Origin: Synergistaceae bacterium UBA6083
GTDB taxonomy: Bacteria; Synergistota; Synergistia; Synergistales; 79-D21
NCBI GenBank assembly: GCA_002436015.1
Contig: DIXJ01000016.1
Location: 1 to 45,386, forward strand
Direction: 5' to 3'
Length of the DNA stretch: 45,386 nucleotides
Shown one piece after another: positions 7,707-15,156 of this stretch. A program made the translations under genes and the position numbers. The first letter of the stretch is position 1, and each line of letters starts with the position of its first letter. The notes beneath the pieces are model-generated. The model did no database searches, was not told the origin of the DNA, and saw nothing but the letters and a program-made list of their open reading frames with translations.

Positions 7707-9029
7707 CTAAGACCGTTTCATGAAAGCTGCGGTGTAAAAACCATCAGTCCAGGGAAGCCCAGGCCAAAGGACACGGCCGTAAGGTTTTCCCCTCACCGAA
7801 GTTCTGTCCGGGAAGTCCAGAGGCAGTTCCACAACATCGCTGCCACCACGCAGAGCTGCCCCGACAGCCTGTTCATTTTCCTCCCTGAAGAGGCTACAGG
7901 TACAGTACACCACGACTCCCCCCGGTTGCACAAGCCTGAAGGCCCGTTCAAGAAGGGCGGACTGAAGTTCTGCCATCTGGGTGAGGCGCTCCGGTGAAAG
8001 ACGCCACTTTGACTCGGGATGTCGTTTCCATGTCCCGCTTCCGGAACAGGGGGCGTCCAGCAGGATCGCCCTCGGGGGCTGCCCGGGTTCAAGCTTCAAG
8101 GCGTCCCCCGTCCGGAAACAGGCCCTTTGCGCCACCCCGATCCGGTTCATTTCCGACCTGGCGGAAGCCACCCTTCCGGGACTCAGTTCCCAGGATTCCA
8201 CAGGGACCTCTCCAGGAAGGCGGGAAAGCAGTTGACCGCTCTTGACCCCCCTTCCAGAGCACATCTCGAGGACCGGGCCTCCTTCCAGAAGTGCCATGAA
8301 GGCCTCGACGACCATCATTGCGGATTCGGTTTGCGGGGTTAGCCACCCTTCGGCATAACCGGGCAGTGAAGGGGGAAACGGGTTGGAAGCCAGCCTGAGA
8401 CCGTTCATTACAAACGGGGAGGGCCATGCCCGGATCCCCGCCTGCCCAAGAGCCTGGCGGAGGGAACTTTCATATTCCGGCCTGTTGACTCGAAGCGACA
8501 TGTAAGGCGTCATGGAAGACAACTTCATGAGACTGCGGGCTTCTTCCTTGCTCCAGTCTTCGGTCCAGCGACGCCCCGCCCAGGATGGTATTCCCCGGAT
8601 CATGCACTGGTCTCGCGCATCAGGGGAACGCCCCATCCTGTCCAGGACCTGGGGAGCTTCCTCGTTGACCCGCCTGAGCACTGCGTTGACAAGCCCTGCC
8701 TCATGGGGGGACTTCCCGGTCTTAACATGCCCGACAAGAGCGCTGACAAGTGCATTCGGAGAGAAGTGGCGCAACTCCACGAGGCCCGCCGTCCCGACCA
8801 GGAGGGCATCGGCCGTTTCCGCCGACAGGGCATGGAGGGGCTTGCGCAGGAACAGCCCCAACAGGTGCTTCCAGAGGGATTCCCGCCGCGAGGCGGCATA
8901 GAGGAGAGAGGAGGCCAGGACCCTGTCGGGGGTCTCGATCGCTCCTCCGATCTTGCGGAGGGCCTCAGCTGCAAAAGCTCCCTTCCGGACTTCCCGCCGG
9001 CATTCCAGGGCCGCTTCAATTCCTCTCAT
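7707..9029 (-). CDS. rsmB: 16S rRNA m5C967 methyltransferase RsmB
   Basis: SAM-dependent enzyme that methylates C967 of 16S rRNA. It has an N-terminal NusB-like domain and a C-terminal Rossmann methyltransferase. Visible motifs are LEMCSGRGVKSGQL for SAM binding, LLDAPCSGSGTWKRHPE and the second catalytic cysteine region VVYCTCSLF. From the ATG at 9029, preceded by AGGA, the product is 440 residues; a TTG at 9062 is a less likely start. It is the first gene of the run that ends with recA, 13 bases before the PASTA gene. Confidence 0.92.
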   Translation of the reverse strand: MRGIEAALECRREVRKGAFAAEALRKIGGAIETPDRVLASSLLYAASRRESLWKHLLGLFLRKPLHALSAETADALLVGTAGLVELRHFSPNALVSALVGHVKTGKSPHEAGLVNAVLRRVNEEAPQVLDRMGRSPDARDQCMIRGIPSWAGRRWTEDWSKEEARSLMKLSSMTPYMSLRVNRPEYESSLRQALGQAGIRAWPSPFVMNGLRLASNPFPPSLPGYAEGWLTPQTESAMMVVEAFMALLEGGPVLEMCSGRGVKSGQLLSRLPGEVPVESWELSPGRVASARSEMNRIGVAQRACFRTGDALKLEPGQPPRAILLDAPCSGSGTWKRHPESKWRLSPERLTQMAELQSALLERAFRLVQPGGVVVYCTCSLFREENEQAVGAALRGGSDVVELPLDFPDRTSVRGKPYGRVLWPGLPWTDGFYTAAFMKRS

Positions 9030-9121
9030 GTCAGTCCTGCCTTCCTTGCCGCCTGTATTCAAACCCTTCGAATCATACCACCCCTAGCAGGGAAGTTCGC
9101 CTTGCGCTGGAGTGGGACACT

Positions 9122-9159
9122 AAAAAAACGGCAGGGTGGAGGTCGCCCCCACCCTGCCG
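9122..9159 (-). terminator. Intrinsic terminator after the zinc peptidase
   Basis: On the minus strand an 11-bp perfect GC-rich stem (9159-9149 with 9139-9129, loop 9148-9140) is followed by seven U residues (9128-9122). It ends the zinc peptidase transcript before rsmB, so rsmB needs its own promoter close by. Confidence 0.9.
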
Positions 9160-9182
9160 AAGCCATTCCATGGACATTAGGT

Positions 9183-9881
9183 TCAGTCCCGCCGGCCGCC
9201 GACCATCCCCCGGAGGAGCACGAGGCGCAGAAGCTGGGCTGCCGCCATGACTGCCGCTGCCACGTAGGTCAGCGCCGCTGCCTTGAGAACGGCTCGGGCC
9301 CCGCCGATTTCGTCGCTGTCGAGAGTCCCTGTATCGGCAAGGAGCCGCAGGGCCCTGGCCGAAGCGTCGAACTCCACGGGAAGCGTCACGAGGTGAAAGA
9401 CGATGACCCCGAGAAAGAAGATGATCCCGAGATCCATGAGAAGCGGCGAGCGCATCAAAAGCCCGATGAAAAACAGGGGAAAGGCCATCCAGGAAGTCAG
9501 GCTCGCCACCGGGACGATGGCGTTCCGTACCCTGATCGGCCGGTAATCCTCCGCATCCTGGATCGCGTGCCCGACTTCATGGGCAGCAATCCCGATCGCC
9601 GCCAGGCTCGGGCTTGAATAGACCCCTTCCGACAAGCGAAGGACCTTCGATCGCGGGTCATAGTGGTCGGTCAGGTTGCCCGGAGTCCTTTCGATCTGGA
9701 TGCTTGCAAGGCCGAAGCGATCCATCAGCGCCCTCGCAACGTCGCAGGCCTTGGCTCCCTTGCGGGAGTAGACCTGGCTGTAAGTCGCAAACGCTCCCTG
9801 CACCCTGGACTGGGCCCAGATGCCGAGGGCCAGGGCAGGTAAAAGCAAAAGGAACGTCGGATCGAAGAAAAATGGAACCAT
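9183..9881 (-). CDS. YugP-type zinc metallopeptidase
   Basis: Membrane-bound neutral zinc peptidase of the Zn_peptidase_2 (YugP) family, 232 residues, normal length. The zinc motif HEVGH is at residues 101-105, following a YDPRSKVLRLSEGVY stretch typical of the family. There are hydrophobic segments at the N-terminus (about 4-22), twice in the middle (about 125-165) and near the C-terminus. The substrate is unknown in general. A GAGGAGG ribosome site precedes the ATG. The gene lies upstream of rsmB on the same strand but is separated by a strong terminator. Confidence 0.88.
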   Translation of the reverse strand: MVPFFFDPTFLLLLPALALGIWAQSRVQGAFATYSQVYSRKGAKACDVARALMDRFGLASIQIERTPGNLTDHYDPRSKVLRLSEGVYSSPSLAAIGIAAHEVGHAIQDAEDYRPIRVRNAIVPVASLTSWMAFPLFFIGLLMRSPLLMDLGIIFFLGVIVFHLVTLPVEFDASARALRLLADTGTLDSDEIGGARAVLKAAALTYVAAAVMAAAQLLRLVLLRGMVGGRRD

Positions 9882-9940
9882 CCCTCAAAAACCTCCTCTG
9901 TGCACGCGGTCGATCGCGCTACCCGCGGCTTTCGATTCGG

Positions 9941-9969
9941 ATTTTACACGAGACTTTCCGGAAAGGCAA
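9941..9969 (-). promoter_or_regulatory. Promoter of the zinc peptidase with a palindrome in its spacer
   Basis: TTGCCT (9969-9964) and TAAAAT (9946-9941) are separated by 17 bases. The 12-base perfect palindrome CTTTCCGGAAAG (9954-9965) lies between the two boxes, the position of a typical repressor operator. Promoter function is inferred from the sequence only. Confidence 0.55.
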
Positions 9970-9982
9970 TATTGGTCAAAAC

Positions 9983-11119
9983 CTATTTCCGGTAGAAGGC
10001 CTCCATCGAAGACACGAGCCATTCCTGTTCCTCCGCCTTGAGCTCGGGAAAGATGGGAAGGGCCAGGCAATCGCGGCTCAGGGCCTCTGCTTCCGGAAAA
10101 TCGCCTTCCCTGTAGCCAAGGTTCGAGAAACAGGGCTGCAGGTGAAGGCAGAGAGGATAGTAGACCCGTGAGCTGATGCCCTCGGACTCAAGGTGTGCCT
10201 GCAGGGCCTCGCGCCTCTCGCAGCGGATGACGTACTGGTGGTAGATGTGGGTGTTTCCGGGAGCCTCGACAGGGGGACGAACCCTTTCCATGAGCCCTGC
10301 TTCCCGGAAAAGGAGCGCATAACGGGCTGCAGCCTGGCGCCGCTCCTCGTTCCATTCCTGGAGATGACGGAGGCGTACCCTGAGAATCGCGGCCTGGATC
10401 TCGTCGAGCCGGCTGTTGATCCCGACCGTTTCGTGAAAGTAGGTTTCCGTTGATCCGTGGACGCGCAGGCTTTTCAGGCTCATGGCGAGGTCTTCCCTCG
10501 TGGAGGTGATCATCCCGCCATCCCCGTACGCTCCAAGGTTTTTTGTCGGGAAGAAGGAAATGCAGCCCACGTCTCCGACACCCCCGGCGTGTTGAATCTC
10601 GCCGCCCACGTGCCGGCTCGCTCCGAAAGCCTGGGCCGTATCCTCCACAAGAGCTATCCCCCGGGACCGCAACTCCGGGGCCAGGGTTTCCAGAGGAACC
10701 ATCTGGCCGAAAAGATGGACGGGAATCACCGCCCTGGTTTTCGTGGAGATCTTCTCCAGTACATGGTCGACCTTGAAGTTGTAGGTATCGGGATCAATAT
10801 CGGCGAAAACCGGCCGGGCTCCGACGCGCGTGATGCAGCTCGCGGTGGCGAAGAAGCTGTATGGAGTGGTGATGACCTCGTCGCCGGGCCCCACGTTCAG
10901 GGCCATCAGGCTCAGGATCAGGGCGTCGGTTCCGGAAGCACAGCCCACGGCAAGGGGAACACCCAGGGTTGAGGCCACTTCCGCCTCGAAAGCCTTGACC
11001 TCGGGGCCGAGGATAAAGTGCTGGCTTTCCAGGACCTTGTCCACTGCCTCCCTGATCTCGTTCCTCACGCGGTCATAGTTTCGCTTCAGGTCAAGCGTCG
11101 GCAACTTGCGAACGGGCAT
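9983..11119 (-). CDS. DegT/DnrJ/EryC1/StrS family aminotransferase
   Basis: PLP-dependent aminotransferase of the sugar-aminotransferase fold family, 378 residues and full length. The family usually transfers an amino group to a keto-sugar nucleotide. The N-terminus has GPEVKAFEAEVA and ASGTDALIL; the cofactor region has EDTAQAFGA; the PLP lysine is K193 in SFFPTKNLGAYGDGG. No sugar-nucleotide or polysaccharide genes are adjacent, so its substrate cannot be deduced here. It is a single-gene unit with its own extended -10 promoter and CTAGGAGGG ribosome site. Confidence 0.9.
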   Translation of the reverse strand: MPVRKLPTLDLKRNYDRVRNEIREAVDKVLESQHFILGPEVKAFEAEVASTLGVPLAVGCASGTDALILSLMALNVGPGDEVITTPYSFFATASCITRVGARPVFADIDPDTYNFKVDHVLEKISTKTRAVIPVHLFGQMVPLETLAPELRSRGIALVEDTAQAFGASRHVGGEIQHAGGVGDVGCISFFPTKNLGAYGDGGMITSTREDLAMSLKSLRVHGSTETYFHETVGINSRLDEIQAAILRVRLRHLQEWNEERRQAAARYALLFREAGLMERVRPPVEAPGNTHIYHQYVIRCERREALQAHLESEGISSRVYYPLCLHLQPCFSNLGYREGDFPEAEALSRDCLALPIFPELKAEEQEWLVSSMEAFYRK

Positions 11120-11158
11120 GTTTAACCCTCCTAGTTTGAGCGTTTGGTGAACAACGGG

Positions 11159-11167
11159 ATTATACCA
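11159..11167 (-). promoter_or_regulatory. Extended -10 promoter of the DegT gene
   Basis: TGGTATAAT on the minus strand is a perfect extended -10 element about 40 bases upstream of the ATG. There is no good -35 box, as is usual for extended -10 promoters. Confidence 0.6.
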
Positions 11168-11224
11168 AGTGCGGGGTTAATCCGGGATTACATTGATATT
11201 TTTTTCTCATAAAGGTTCGTCCAC

Positions 11225-11272
11225 AGGCTGAAAAGGGAGGCCTGCCGGTTGGCAGGCCTCCCTTTTCAGCCT
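11225..11272. terminator. Terminator with a 22-bp perfect stem
   Basis: A perfect 22-bp inverted repeat (11225-11246 with 11251-11272, loop GGTT) follows the GntR stop codon. The stem itself contains the A-tract and T-tract (AAAAGGG and CCCTTTT), so it could act in both directions. Confidence 0.85.
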
Positions 11273-11276
11273 TCTC

Positions 11277-11942
11277 CTAAAACTCCGGGTTATCCTTCGG
11301 GGCCTGGAGATCCTCCATGGAGAACCGGAGATGTTCCCTCATAAGAGCCTCGGCCTTTTCGGGCGATTTCTCGCTCAGGGCACCAATAATGGCCCTGTGC
11401 TGGGGAATGCTCGGATTGGTCTCGATGTTGTAGAAGGGATCATAGAAGACGATATAGACGTTTGTCCGGGCCAGGATGTTTTCGACGTACTCTGCCAGGA
11501 TTCGATTACCGCTTGCTTCGGCAATAGCCCGGTGGAAGTTCTCGTTTACCTCCAGGTAAAGCTCCATGTTCTTTTCGTAAAAGGCTCGCTCCTCTTCCAG
11601 GACCGAGTCTTCGAGACGCCTCAGCTGCCTTTCGGTGATCCTCTCGGCGGCGAGTCGAATGGCAAGGCACTCAAGGTGTTCCCTGAGCACATAGGCGTTT
11701 TCCATTTCCTTCTGGGTCGGGGAGGCAAGCCGAGCCCCGCTGTTCGGGATGATGCTGACCAGTCCTTCGCTGGCAAGACGCCTCAGCGCCTCGCGAACGG
11801 GAGTCCGGCTTACCCCCATCTGGACCGCAATGTTCACCTCGGGCAAACGCTGGCCGGGCTTCAACTGCTTGGTGATGATGCGGTGCCTCAGGTCCTGGTA
11901 GACGTAGTCGGCCGATGTGGTGTAAAAGCGCGGTTCCCTCAT
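11277..11942 (-). CDS. GntR-family regulator, FadR/FCD subfamily
   Basis: A 221-residue transcription factor. The N-terminal winged helix-turn-helix spans about residues 8-75 (GQRLPEVNIAVQMGVSRTPVREALRRLASEGLV). The C-terminal FCD ligand-binding domain spans about 85-210, with the metal-binding type residues in ENFHRAIAEASGN and the final AEALMREHL helix. FCD regulators often respond to organic acids such as lactate, gluconate or dicarboxylates. No catabolic operon is adjacent on the same strand, so the target is unknown; autoregulation at its own promoter is possible. Confidence 0.92.
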   Translation of the reverse strand: MREPRFYTTSADYVYQDLRHRIITKQLKPGQRLPEVNIAVQMGVSRTPVREALRRLASEGLVSIIPNSGARLASPTQKEMENAYVLREHLECLAIRLAAERITERQLRRLEDSVLEEERAFYEKNMELYLEVNENFHRAIAEASGNRILAEYVENILARTNVYIVFYDPFYNIETNPSIPQHRAIIGALSEKSPEKAEALMREHLRFSMEDLQAPKDNPEF

Positions 11943-12000
11943 GGATTTATGAACCCCCCGTCATTCTGCATACCTTTCTGTTTTGTTTCCATTTCATGCA

Positions 12001-12029
12001 ATCTTAGCACGGGGTGAGGTTGCACACAA
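12001..12029 (-). promoter_or_regulatory. Promoter of the GntR gene
   Basis: TTGTGT (12029-12024) and TAAGAT (12006-12001) have a 17-base spacer. This is the best sigma70 match in the divergent gap between the GntR gene and the small membrane-protein gene. Confidence 0.6.
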
Positions 12030-12098
12030 CATTTCCCTTGGGAAGTCTTCGTGTAAACTGTTAAGGCATCAGGACATCCCCCTGAGGAGGTTTCCATA

Positions 12099-12329
12099 TT
12101 GAGACTCTTGACCCTGATCCTTTCCATCACCACTCTGGCCTTGTTTGGCAGAGCCCTTGCCGGGCTGGGCGGATTCCTTTTCGGCAGGGGAAGGATCGAG
12201 TACATCGTCCAGGGACTCCTCCTGGGCAGCCTGACGACCGTTGCCGCCTTCTGGACATGGAAACGCTACCTGAAGGAACTGGATGCAGAGGCACGATCCC
12301 GGGAAGAGAGGGACGAATCCTCTTCCTGA
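12099..12329 (+). CDS. Small two-helix membrane protein, unknown function
   Basis: A 76-residue hypothetical protein. The TTG start at 12099 is chosen because AGGAGG lies eight bases upstream. Two hydrophobic segments are visible (about residues 2-27 and 37-53), followed by a charged cytoplasmic tail rich in Glu, Arg and Ser. No family was recognised. It is divergent from the GntR gene and its last 64 bases overlap the end of citX on the other strand. Confidence 0.65.
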   Translation: MRLLTLILSITTLALFGRALAGLGGFLFGRGRIEYIVQGLLLGSLTTVAAFWTWKRYLKELDAEARSREERDESSS

Positions 12330-12829
12330 AGGGATTGCATCAGCAGCCTTTCCAGGACTTTCCGCAATTCCCTCCTGTCGTGCCGGCCTTCCCTGGCGCA
12401 GGACTTCGCCTCTTCCCCGCAGAGAAGGCAACGCCTGGGAGGTTCTCCCAGGCATTGCCGGCTGACGCTTCCTGCCGAGGTCAGGACATCCAGGTCGAAG
12501 GCCCTTCCCCAGGGAAAGCTTTCCTCCAGGGCGATGCAGCGCCTTTTCAACAAGTGCAGGGATCCCTCCAGCCGGACACCGACAAGGACGGCGTAGCCTG
12601 CGTCGTTGAGCAACCCGATTTCCTGGAGGACATTTCCCCCGAGGGCGCAAATTTCCTCCAGAGCCCTTGTTGCCATCCGGTCGGCGAAGAAAATGTCTCC
12701 CTCTAGCCTTTTCGGGAAACCGGGAATGTTCAGGGATACCTGGACAACCACGAGTCCCCTGCGGAAAAGCCTGGACTGCAGGCTTGAACGTTCCTCCCTC
12801 CCCTGGAGGACCCTTTCGAGGGAACCCAT
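12266..12829 (-). CDS. citX: CitX-family citrate lyase holo-ACP synthase
   Basis: CitX transfers the 2'-(5''-triphosphoribosyl)-3'-dephospho-CoA group to the acyl carrier protein CitD of citrate lyase. The 187-residue product shows the family hallmarks VSLNIPGFPKR near the N-terminus, GRAFDLDVL and PRRCLLCGEEAKSCAREGRHDRREL near the C-terminus. The start is the ATG that shares its A with the stop of the MocR-type gene (TGATG), with GGGGG upstream, so translation is probably coupled to that regulator. No citDEF or citG gene is in the window. citC lies 2.3 kb away on the same strand. Confidence 0.85.
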   Translation of the reverse strand: MGSLERVLQGREERSSLQSRLFRRGLVVVQVSLNIPGFPKRLEGDIFFADRMATRALEEICALGGNVLQEIGLLNDAGYAVLVGVRLEGSLHLLKRRCIALEESFPWGRAFDLDVLTSAGSVSRQCLGEPPRRCLLCGEEAKSCAREGRHDRRELRKVLERLLMQSLQEEDSSLSSRDRASASSSFR

Positions 12830-14205
12830 CACCGTTTCCCCCAAGCTGCGGCCAAGGCGCAAACAGCCAGGGGCAAGGACTGGGCCCCAAGTCGGCTGAT
12901 CGAAAACCGCACGGCTTCGACCCTCTCCCCGAGGACGGAAAATTCCCTGCCCGGGACGAGTTTAACCCCCCTGGCCTCGGCCAGGGAAGCCGCCTCGGCC
13001 CCGTCCAGGCCGGGAGTCCCCAACCACAGGTAAATCCCTCCCTCGGGCCGCGAAAAGGGATATTCAGGAAACTCCCTGGACAGGGCGCCCGTGAGGGCCT
13101 CCATCCGGATGGACATCTGGAGGCGGGCTGCATCCAGGGCCCTTGCCAGGTTTCCCGATTCGATGAGCCGGAGCACCAGCATCTGGACGAGAGAAGAGGC
13201 GCCGCCGGTCCGTATTCTCCGGACCGCGCCCGCACTCTCCGAAAGAGACGGGGAAAGCAACAGGTAACCGAACCTCAGGCCCGGGAAAAGGACCTGGCTG
13301 AAAGATCCCATGTAGATGACCCGCTCCGCTTCAGGAAGGGATTTCAGCGCAGGGACGCTCTCTTCCCCGTATCGAAGTTCCCCGTAAGCGTCATCCTCGA
13401 TCACCCAGGCCCCCTTCCGGACCGTTTCAGCAAGGATTGCCCGCCTAAGGTTGAGGGGAAGGGTCCGGCCAAGGGGGTTGTGAAAGCTCGGGATCAGGTA
13501 GAGGGCATCGAGCGGGCTCATATTGGAAACGCATTCCGGTATGTCTGCCGGGTTCCCCGGAAGGCACCGGACCTCGAGACCTTCGCTTCTCGCCATCAGC
13601 ACGGCATCCGGATAAGTGAGGGGTTCCACCCAAAGGGTCCGGGTTCCCGAAATCGCCAGGGCTTTCAAGAGGGTTGAAAGCCCCTCCTGCAATCCCGCGG
13701 TTACCAGGAGCCCTTCCCATGAAGCGGGGATTCCCCGAGCGGCAGCGTGGGTGACCAGGGCTCGCCTCAAGGGTTCAAGCCCTTCCGGCGGGGACCCCAG
13801 CAGGGCAGCCTCGGCCGACAGGCCCAGGATGTCCCGGAGAGCCCTGGAAAGGTACTTCACGGGAACCAGGTCCATCGAGGGTAGGCCCGACGCCAGGTCG
13901 AGGATCTCCTCTCCTTTCACAAGGATGCCGGTCTCAACGCATTTCCCAAGCACGAATGCTCCGCTGCGGCCCTGCAGGCGGATCGCCCCGTCCCTTTCCA
14001 GGAGGGCATAGGCCTGCATGACCGTCGTACGGCTGACGTCGAGTTCCTCGGAAAGGACCCGCGTTCCCGGCAACCGCGTCCCCGGTGGGAGTGCCCCGCT
14101 TCCGATCAGCCGGCGCAGGTGCTCCGCCACCTGGAAGTACAGGGCCGTCCCGCTTTCGCGATGAAGTGGAATTTCCAGCAAGGGATCGGCCTCCTCCATG
14201 CCCAT
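12829..14205 (-). CDS. MocR-type GntR regulator with a degenerate PLP site
   Basis: A 458-residue fusion of a GntR winged helix (about residues 15-85, with SRTTVMQAYALLERDGAI) to a fold-type I aminotransferase domain (about 100-458). MocR/PdxR proteins normally bind PLP through a lysine in SFSK. Here that position is glutamine, Q304 in MGSFSQVLFPG (codon CAG at 13296-13294). The cofactor-pocket residues SFHNPLGRTLP and EDDAYGELRY are kept. It may bind PLP without a Schiff base, or sense another ligand. It is translationally coupled to citX. Confidence 0.88.
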   Translation of the reverse strand: MGMEEADPLLEIPLHRESGTALYFQVAEHLRRLIGSGALPPGTRLPGTRVLSEELDVSRTTVMQAYALLERDGAIRLQGRSGAFVLGKCVETGILVKGEEILDLASGLPSMDLVPVKYLSRALRDILGLSAEAALLGSPPEGLEPLRRALVTHAAARGIPASWEGLLVTAGLQEGLSTLLKALAISGTRTLWVEPLTYPDAVLMARSEGLEVRCLPGNPADIPECVSNMSPLDALYLIPSFHNPLGRTLPLNLRRAILAETVRKGAWVIEDDAYGELRYGEESVPALKSLPEAERVIYMGSFSQVLFPGLRFGYLLLSPSLSESAGAVRRIRTGGASSLVQMLVLRLIESGNLARALDAARLQMSIRMEALTGALSREFPEYPFSRPEGGIYLWLGTPGLDGAEAASLAEARGVKLVPGREFSVLGERVEAVRFSISRLGAQSLPLAVCALAAAWGKR

Positions 14206-14210
14206 CGTGT

Positions 14211-14222
14211 ATGCTTATGCTT
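14211..14222. repeat. Direct repeat ATGCTT x2 in a divergent promoter region
   Basis: Two adjacent copies of ATGCTT lie in the short gap between the MocR-type gene and the HAD gene. MocR proteins commonly bind direct repeats next to their own gene, so this is a candidate operator, but a 6-base repeat can also occur by chance. Confidence 0.35.
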
Positions 14223-14262
14223 TAGATTGTACCGGACTTCTCTTTGGAAAGGCGGAGAAAAG

Positions 14263-15156
14263 GTGGGTTTGAAGAATTTGTCCCCGATGGACAGGGGAGA
14301 TCTCCTTGTTTTCGATGTTGATGGAGTGCTTATTGACACCCGCGCTTCCTATCCCTCTGTGATCCGCTCGGCAATCCAGTGGGGGTGGACCTTCATGATC
14401 GGAGGAAAAACCAACTGCACAGGCTTTACGATGGACCACTTCCGCATCAGCAAGCGCCATCCAGGCTTCAACGACGATTACGACATCGCGTGGGTGCTCC
14501 TGACGGTTGCCGCAGCATCCGCCAGAGCCTCCGGGGATCTGCGCCTTTCCCGGTCCATGCCTTCCCCAGTGCAGTGGGAATCCATCCTGGAGGAGTTTCC
14601 TCCTTCGGGGATTGTCGATCACGCCCGATCCCGCTATGGGGATCCCGTCGACCGCAACGCACTAAGGACCCTTTGCGAAGAAATGTACCTCGGGGAATAT
14701 TTTCCCGGGGAACACCGTCGGACGAAGGTCGAAAGAGGCCTATGGCACGAGGAAAAACCCTTGCTTTGCTGCCATTGGGGCGATTTCTCGCTTCCCGCAG
14801 CGATATACACGGGGAGGTTCCTGCCCGAACTTGAACTCGCCTTGGCCCGGCTGGGCTGGCAGGACTTCCCGAAAGAGCGCGTCGTCACTCCTGAAAGCGG
14901 GATCAGCAAGCCATCGGGAGAGGGTTTCGCCCGCCTGTGCAGGATAACTGGAACCCGGAACCCGGTCTACTTCGGGGACACGGAAAGCGATCGGGAAAGC
15001 CTTCGTCGCTTCGGGAGGGGAGCTTTCGTGGCCATTGGGAACGTCCTGCAGGAAGAAGCCTGTCGTTATGACGCTGTTTCCGAAGCCCTGCTGGACCTCG
15101 GCTTCCTGGAAAAGAGGGTTAGTGGCGGCTCCGGGAAGCCTGGATGCGTGCGATGA
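14263..15156 (+). CDS. HAD-superfamily phosphatase
   Basis: A 297-residue HAD hydrolase. Motif I is DVDGVLIDTR (about residues 15-24), the motif II region is YTGRFLPELELAL, and the motif III/IV region is SKPSGEGFARL followed by YFGDTESD. The likely activity is hydrolysis of a small phosphate ester; the substrate is not predictable. The GTG at 14263 is chosen because GGAG lies five bases upstream; an ATG at 14287 also fits. The gene diverges from the MocR-type gene, and its last 38 bases overlap the end of citC. Confidence 0.78.
   Translation: MGLKNLSPMDRGDLLVFDVDGVLIDTRASYPSVIRSAIQWGWTFMIGGKTNCTGFTMDHFRISKRHPGFNDDYDIAWVLLTVAAASARASGDLRLSRSMPSPVQWESILEEFPPSGIVDHARSRYGDPVDRNALRTLCEEMYLGEYFPGEHRRTKVERGLWHEEKPLLCCHWGDFSLPAAIYTGRFLPELELALARLGWQDFPKERVVTPESGISKPSGEGFARLCRITGTRNPVYFGDTESDRESLRRFGRGAFVAIGNVLQEEACRYDAVSEALLDLGFLEKRVSGGSGKPGCVR

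Noticed and set aside
12069..13235. A 388-codon minus-strand open frame
   Set aside because: Out-of-frame shadow of citX and the MocR-type gene, rich in Gly, Pro and Arg.
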